DNA from: Pteria penguin
Lineage: Eukaryota > Mollusca > Bivalvia > Pterioida > Pteriidae
DNA length: 64,000 nt
NCBI GenBank assembly: GCA_035048485.1
Contig: CM068587.1
Location: 51,885,501-51,949,500, forward strand
Direction of reading: 5' to 3'
Every line of letters starts with the position of its first letter. Position 1 is the first letter of the stretch. The notes beneath the pieces are model-generated. The model saw nothing but the letters and a program-made list of their open reading frames with translations. It was not told the origin of the DNA and ran no database searches. Position numbers and translations under genes: made by a program. This document shows positions 1 to 64,000 of the stretch, in pieces.

Positions 1-209
1 AACTTATAAGGTACGCAAGAGCCTGTTCTCTATACGACTGTTTTATTCCAAGGGCCAAACGACTGGCCACTAAGTTGCTCCTGCAGGGATATGTTAAAGA
101 ACGTCTGAAATCGTCACTGAGGAAGTTCTACGGTCGCTATGGGGATCTTGTACGAAAATATGATGTGCCTCTTTCTAGAATGATTGAAAATATTCTGGAA
201 TGCAACTAA
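1..209 (+). pseudogene. Penelope-like RT, C-terminal end (partial at window edge)
   Basis: Frame 3 reads LIRYARACSLYDCFIPRAKR, then SSLRKFYGRYGDLV, and stops with TAA at 207..209. This matches the C-terminus of the RT fragment at 38567..39046 (LIRYSRACSNYNDFVLRARR). It has no C-terminal endonuclease. The rest lies outside the window, so whether the copy is intact is unknown. Confidence 0.75.
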
Positions 210-540
210 ATGACCTGTTCAGTGAACACCAAATATGACTCTGTATACCAGTTTTGTATGTTCGTATGTACAATTAGGAAACCAAATCTCTTAATTTTGA
301 CATGTTTCTGAAGAATTGCTGTGACGGGTGATGCATGCAAACAGGAGACGCTTACTCTCCCCGGGCACCTGGTCTCACCTCGGAATTTTTCAGTATTTCG
401 GGGTTCACAACAGTTTCTTTTTGAAACTTACACGATTTTGTATCTGTCCTGGGACTTTGAGAAAGATTAACGGTTTGGTACTTCTTTGATATTGATTACA
501 ACCACATAGGCATAACAGGTGGAAATAAAAAAAAAAAATA
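210..540 (+). mobile_element. 3' UTR of the Penelope-like element at the window start
   Basis: It contains the family core GACGGGTGATGCATGCAAAC followed by AGGAGACGCTTACTCTCC, shared with 53.9-54.1 kb and 38.4 kb. It ends near an A-rich run at 526..541. Confidence 0.6.
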
Positions 541-2295
541 AATAAGAATAATACACAATATGTCCTCGTGTATTTGTATTTTGCATCAACCTCATTCCCA
601 GCGTAGATGAATTGAATAGAGACTTGGCCTTTTAACTAAAAGTACCGGTCCGATAATGCATTTGAACTGTCTTTCGGATGAGGCATTAAAAATGGAGGTC
701 CCGTGACAGAATAGGTCTAAATTTTAGTGCTTCACAATGTACATGTAGGTGCAATAGTCGTAGTGTGACGAAAAAGAAGAATGGCACACGAATTTTTATC
801 GATATATGCAGTACAGATCTTTCTATTTATTTATTTATCTATTTGTTTTTATTTTATTCTATTTATTTATTTATTATTATTATTATTATTAATTTTTTTT
901 TTTGATATATTCCTTAAATTTTTATTTTATTTTTTTCTCTATGTATACACATTTAGTTAAATGGAATACGCAATACCGAGAAGAAAGAAATTTAAAAAAA
1001 ATAAATGAATTCTGAATTCTAAGATTTATTTTTGCATTCGAATTTTTTTAATAGTAGTTTTCATATCATTCAATATCAGACAAATACAAATGTTTGTGTA
1101 TTGTAACAATCTACGAGGAGCAATAATCAACGTCATTAATATACAAGGAAATACCAATGTGTTAAAAATTACAACAGCACACATGCCACATTGACACATT
1201 TGATTTGTACATAGTCAAACTGTATGTTCAAATAAGGTATTTGAGCATATGGCTCTTCGACCTTCATCTGCCCCTAAACAAAGACTCATAGACATTATAC
1301 ATACATTCATCCTTACTATGTTTCGACAATAACAGGAAATGCAAATCAACACACTAATTTGGACGGTTTAAGGACGTCAGTGTAAAAGAATAGTTCACTT
1401 TTTACCTTATGATTATTTAAGGAAAATATTAATGTCGGTCACATATCACTTGTTCCGCAGTTTCCTCGAAATCTATATATAAGATACTTATTCTATATAT
1501 ATATATATATATATGCGCTTTTAACGCCAAAATACCATACTGGAAACTTCAATTTCCTATTTATAAACCACGTCAGGAAATCATTTTGGAGGGAATTATT
1601 GACAAAAAAAAAAACCAGCTGGTGTCCCATGACAACATAACGTTTATCCAGAATGACATAATCTCGACGTATGGCAAGCACCTTAGCGCAAATCTTTCAG
1701 CATACATCATTTTGCAGGTAAACTTATCTTTCTAAGACTAAACATATTTTCATATTAAGAAATTAGCTTAGTGCCTCCTACTGGAAGGTACCGTCCGTTA
1801 GTGCGGCGCTTGTGTACTATCAGTTAGTAACATCGATTAGATTTAGCACCATTATGACGTCAGAAAACGTACTATTGTTCTTTATGTCATTTTTGCGAGA
1901 ATATGTTTTATTTCCTCCCTAAATATTAGGACCACCATTAATGGCGGTATCTCCAATTTTAAAACTTAGAAAAAAGCAAAATACTGTCAGTGTTTGGATA
2001 TCTATATATTTCTTTCTGTCCTTTTAACTTGATTATTTCCACTGGAAGCAGTCTACACATTGTCTCCTGCAAATAAAATACTTTGTATTTATAGACGTAA
2101 CAAGAATATTCAAATTCACAACAGTTATTCCACCGACTGCTGACTATTAAACTTTAACGTTTTATAAGAACTGACATTCTAACACTGAAGAGATCTTCAG
2201 TTATGAGACGTTACCGCCACTCTGCATTATAAATGATTATTGTTGAACTGAAATTTATCTCATGTAAAAAGTACATGTTTGAATTAAGAACTCAC
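540..2295. other. Non-coding stretch below the last receptor exon
   Basis: AT-rich sequence with ATTT/TTA low-complexity stretches near 820..930, a short (AT)n tract at 1493..1514 and one copy of repeat C. I see no receptor exon and no convincing gene here. Confidence 0.6.
1505..1700 (+). repeat. Repeat C, copy 1
   Basis: About 200 bp similar in inverted orientation to 47505..47690. Shared blocks include GGTGTCCCATGACAAC and GCGCTTTTAA near the end. Class unknown. Confidence 0.6.
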
Positions 2296-60606
<58,311 letters not shown>

Positions 60607-61274
60607 CTGCAAATGTGAACACAAAATAGTAAGAAACCAGATATTTTGGAAGATGTTCAGGCTTCTCATGTTTCGTCAATACTGCATCGTTATGTTAATT
60701 TGACAAGGATAAGTTACATTTTTGGTTGTGACACTTAAAGGTACTACAGGAGATATTCAAATGTAAAAGAAAAAAGAGGAGTTACTGGCTCAGTTATGTG
60801 GCAGAAGTCACCATAGAGCTATACAATACATGAATATAAATAATATACTAGAACATATATAACATTACAAAAATATTTGATTGTAGTGCAATTAAGATAC
60901 CGACTTAGGACGGTCATTTAATTTGACAAAAGCCTTACAAATGGTGTGGTTAACCGGTTTACGAGCCCACCTTCCCACTCACCGTAACAGCAGAACAATC
61001 AAAGGACGTACATTTAAAAATTTATAAATAATCCTCCATGTAAAGAACAAGGGTCAACAGGTATCGCATATTGAGAGGTCATAAAAATATAAACACGTAA
61101 GGTATTGTAAAATACATAATGGTATAAAAATATATGCGACATCAACATGAAAAACCGTGCTCTGCCAGTCTGAAAGCGAGCTAAGACCCTAGATCTGTAG
61201 GAGTCCCGACTAACAGTCAGAGGGGACGAGGTTCAGGACAATGTCTCCTCTGAAAGAGGTTTGGACAAGGCCCG

Positions 61275-64000
61275 TCATATAGTCCCCACCGCCCTGTTAG
61301 TCAGCGTGCAACGTTCAAGTAAAAGTCTGCATAAGGCTGTAGAGGGGCCAAATACAAGACCTATAGTCTTTTTGATGATCTCAATATCATATTGTCTATT
61401 TATAAGACGTTTGATTATTTTATTACATGATAAAATAACGTTATCGGAGCCTTTTACTTTCCTTAGTTTATATACGAGATCACCGTGAAAATAAGGATGG
61501 GAAATTCCATTGGATACATACTGTTGAAAAGAAATATTTCCAAATTTAGATAGAAGTTCTGAATAAGATCTGAAGAATTTGCCGAATGTTTTTCTTAGCT
61601 TGTGATATCTGTAACCCTGAGTTAAAAGTTTAGTAGTAATTTGTAAATTTCGTTTATGAAAGTCCAAAACATCGGTGCAGCCTCTGACAAATCGAACTAA
61701 TTGAGATATATAGATACCATATGATGGGAGTCGAGGGACATCGCCATCCAAGTAAGGGAAATTTACAATAGGAAATCCAAAATCCTCACGTTTATCATAA
61801 ATAATAGTATATATTAGGTGGTTGATAATTTTGATGTTTAAATCTAAGAAAGGTGTAGATTTATCTCAAGTATTAGCTTTATTCAATGTGAGCTCTGGTG
61901 GATAAATTTCTGATATAAATTGTTCAAATTCAGGGTTGTCGATAACCAAAATATCATCCAGATATCTACAAGTATTATTGAATTTGTCAATGAGGTCAAA
62001 ACGTTTTGATTTTTGAAGAGAAACCATAAAATCCCTCTCATAACAATAAAGAAATAAATCTGCTATCAGAGGCGCGCAGTTAGTACCCATAGGAATCCCA
62101 ACTATTTGTTGATATATCTTGCCATCAAATTGCACAAAAATATTATTCATGAGAAAATCTAGTGCTTTACATAATTCCTTACAAGTCCAGTATTTATATG
62201 AAGTATATTGTTTGTTGGAAAAGAATCCGGAGTTATTGGAAGTACATATGTACGTTTTAGATTCTCTGTGAAAACACCATTGTATAAGAGACAGCAACTT
62301 GCTTTTAATCAAATCATGAGGCAGAGATGTATAAAGTGTAGAAAATTCAAATGTAGAAATTTGAGTCGCTTTGAAATTTAGCGAAAGAAGTTTGTCTATA
62401 ACTTCATGAGAATTTTTAATCGACCAAAAGTAATTGATGTTACTATTATGAAATGCGACATCACAATATTTGATAATATGATCTTTTATAGCAGTTATAG
62501 CAGACGTAATATGCTTCGATAGTACTGTAGTAGAGCAGTGGCTAGAATTAGATATGAAACGTGATTTATATGGACTTTTATGTAGTTTTGGGAGCCAATA
62601 TATGGTTGGTAGATCAGATTTATCAGTTTTAATTTTGAAGTCGGACATGGTCATGAGGTGATCGTGCAAGGTGCTGTCTTTTGAGATAGGGCTTTCCACA
62701 TATGTATGAGTGGAGTTTAATTCGTTTTTAAGTACTTCAATATAATATAGTTTTCAAACAATTATTATGTTATTACCTGCTTTATCAGCAGGAACAAAGA
62801 CATATTTAGCATGTAAGTCAGCTATCTTCTTTTTAATAGAATTTGCCGTCAATGTATTAGGCTGTTGAAATAAATGCGGATTTTCCGTAAAGTTCTTAAT
62901 ACGGATATCGACAATTCTTAAAATCTCGAATTTCCAATCATGAAGAGCATGAACCTTTACCTGTTCTTTTTTACACCAACGTTTACAATATGTAGTTAAA
63001 GAATCTTCTATAACGTCACGGCATTTATTGAAATCTATCCTGGACGGTAACCTATATTTAGGTCCTTTTCCAAAAAGGGTGCGCAATTTCTTGTCCGAAA
63101 TACAGTTTAGGTCACCAGTAATAACATGACCTGCCGGTTTATAAACATATTTAGAATTTTCACAAGAACACGACGAAGGAATAGAGTCTGAAACATCAGG
63201 GTTAGATGTAACTTTATTATAATTTAAAATAAGATTTCTTATAGGCTTTTTGTACTGGTAACAAATAAGTGGAGGTTCTAAATTCTCAAAATATTGGGGG
63301 ATTTTAGATGTGACTCTATGATCACGGAAAATATTAGAAATGTTAAGTAGATCGAAGCCTTTATTAATAAATTTAATTTTGAGAAATTGCTGCTTGGGTG
63401 GAAGAGACGGAATACGAGGAAAGAGTTTATTATATGAAAATAAAATAATCAAATTGAGTTTATATCAATCAGAATTGCGTAAACTTCGAAGATCAGCTTC
63501 GTCCAGGATAGATTTCAATTTATTTACCGGAATAGAGGATAGTGCATGCAAAAGTTCATGACGGCCATTATTTTTTGCGATAAATAGAAGATCTTTCAAT
63601 GACCTATTTAAACGATTACGTTTTCTGATGTTACGATTACGGCGACGACCATGTGACCTACGTTTTCTAATAGTTTTATGTCTTAATGTAAAAATATTGA
63701 TCTTATTCTGACGAGAAGAAATATTACCTTGTCGATATATTTGGTCGTTGAGACCGAGAGGATATGGGGTTTGTAATTGTTTAATCCAGTAGAGCTCGGT
63801 TTCCAAAAGTCGTTTTTTAACATCTGATTTCGTATCACCTGGTAATTTAGAGATATTTTCTACTGGAGTTATTTTCACATTGTTAATATTATGTTGGTAT
63901 TTATTAAAGTGGTTATAAAGAAAATTCTGGTATTTACGTCGTGAATTATTACGAATTTTATAGGAATGATTCCGAAAACGTTGTTTCAAAGTTTGAGAAG
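61275..64000 (-). CDS. Naiad polyprotein (GIY-YIG endonuclease - CxC - RT) with three in-frame TGA codons
   Basis: The frame is open from the window edge to 61275 except for TGA at 63465, 62754 and 61866, all in the same frame; no TAA or TAG occurs. Of 907 visible residues, 1-85 are the C-terminal part of a GIY-YIG domain (LKQRFRNHS; then RLLETELYWIKQLQTPYPLG), a basic linker follows, CSC lies at 277-279, fingers at about 400-420 (VPADKAGNN), PKLHK at 471-475, motif A at 549-555, GIPMGT at 634-639 and YLDD at 679-682. Selenocysteine read-through is the favoured explanation. Motif A has Glu551 in place of the catalytic Asp, and the C-terminus is shortened by an indel, so this copy itself may be inactive. 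Confidence 0.85.
61866..61868 (-). other. In-frame TGA 3 (residue 711)
   Basis: Context LTLNKANT-TGA-DKSTPFLDLN, after the YLDD box. The copies at 58.5 and 26.47 kb have the same TGA. Confidence 0.75.
62754..62756 (-). other. In-frame TGA 2 (residue 415)
   Basis: Context NNIIIV-TGA-KLYYIEVLKN in the RT fingers. Related RTs commonly have Cys here (general knowledge of the family). The old copy at 46.8 kb also has TGA here. Confidence 0.75.
63465..63467 (-). other. In-frame TGA 1 (residue 178)
   Basis: Context SLRNSD-TGA-YKLNLIILF, in the linker after the endonuclease. No other copy in the window covers this site. Confidence 0.6.

Larger units (their letters stand above)
60765..64000 (-). mobile_element. 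Naiad-type Penelope-like element, near-complete (5' end beyond the window)
   Basis: Minus-strand order: GIY-YIG endonuclease (from the window edge), CxC linker, RT, then a 510-bp 3' UTR ending CCTCTTTTTTCTTT at about 60765. N-terminal endonuclease plus CxC linker is diagnostic of the Naiad/Chlamys group. Inserted upstream of receptor propeller A, same strand. Confidence 0.9.

Overview
The window is animal nuclear DNA. It is AT-rich, has long introns with GT/AG splice sites, and is littered with retroelements, SINEs and microsatellites. The transposons (Penelope-like elements of two architectures, including a Naiad-type element whose reading frame is interrupted only by TGA codons) together with the EGF/YWTD receptor exons point to a bivalve mollusc, probably a clam. 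That assignment is inference from repeat and protein content; no species marker is present.

Almost the whole window (about 60.6 kb down to 2.3 kb, minus strand) is one continuous run of 52 coding-type exons of a giant LDL-receptor-related protein. It has no visible first or last exon, so the gene runs off both sides. The exons form six six-bladed YWTD beta-propellers, here called A to F in transcription order. Each propeller is built from five exons with the same lengths and intron phases (1-2, 2-2, 2-0, 0-1), and the last of the five also carries an EGF domain. Between propellers are phase 1-1 exons with single calcium-binding EGF domains or a longer cysteine-rich EGF pair. A, B, D and E are of one sequence type; C and F are of another, and each is preceded by DxNEC/DxDEC EGF exons. 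The pattern A-B-C then D-E-F indicates tandem duplication of a three-propeller block. One EGF-pair exon in the second block (8464..8697) is decayed. No LDL-receptor class A repeats, signal peptide or transmembrane exon are visible.

The introns hold the mobile DNA. (1) Naiad-type Penelope-like elements (GIY-YIG endonuclease N-terminal to the reverse transcriptase): a near-complete copy at 60.8-64.0 kb on the minus strand, 5'-truncated copies at 58.2-59.6 and 26.4-27.6 kb, an old copy at 44.5-47.1 kb, and several 3'-end shards. Three in-frame TGA codons interrupt the best copy, and two of the three sites are also TGA in other copies, so selenocysteine recoding is likely. (2) A second Penelope-like element (C-terminal GIY-YIG) at 39.6-42.2 kb is bracketed by 361-bp inverted pseudo-LTRs that carry a degenerate hammerhead-like motif. 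(3) A third RT family occurs as 3' fragments at 0-0.5, 38.3-39.1 and 53.8-54.2 kb, the last fused to a LINE fragment. (4) Two MITE-like elements share terminal inverted repeats but have unrelated subterminal palindrome arrays. (5) There are several tRNA-derived SINEs and three unclassified dispersed repeats (called A, B and C).

There is no operon-like functional link between the receptor and the retroelements. The elements are intronic passengers, although some lie very close to splice sites.
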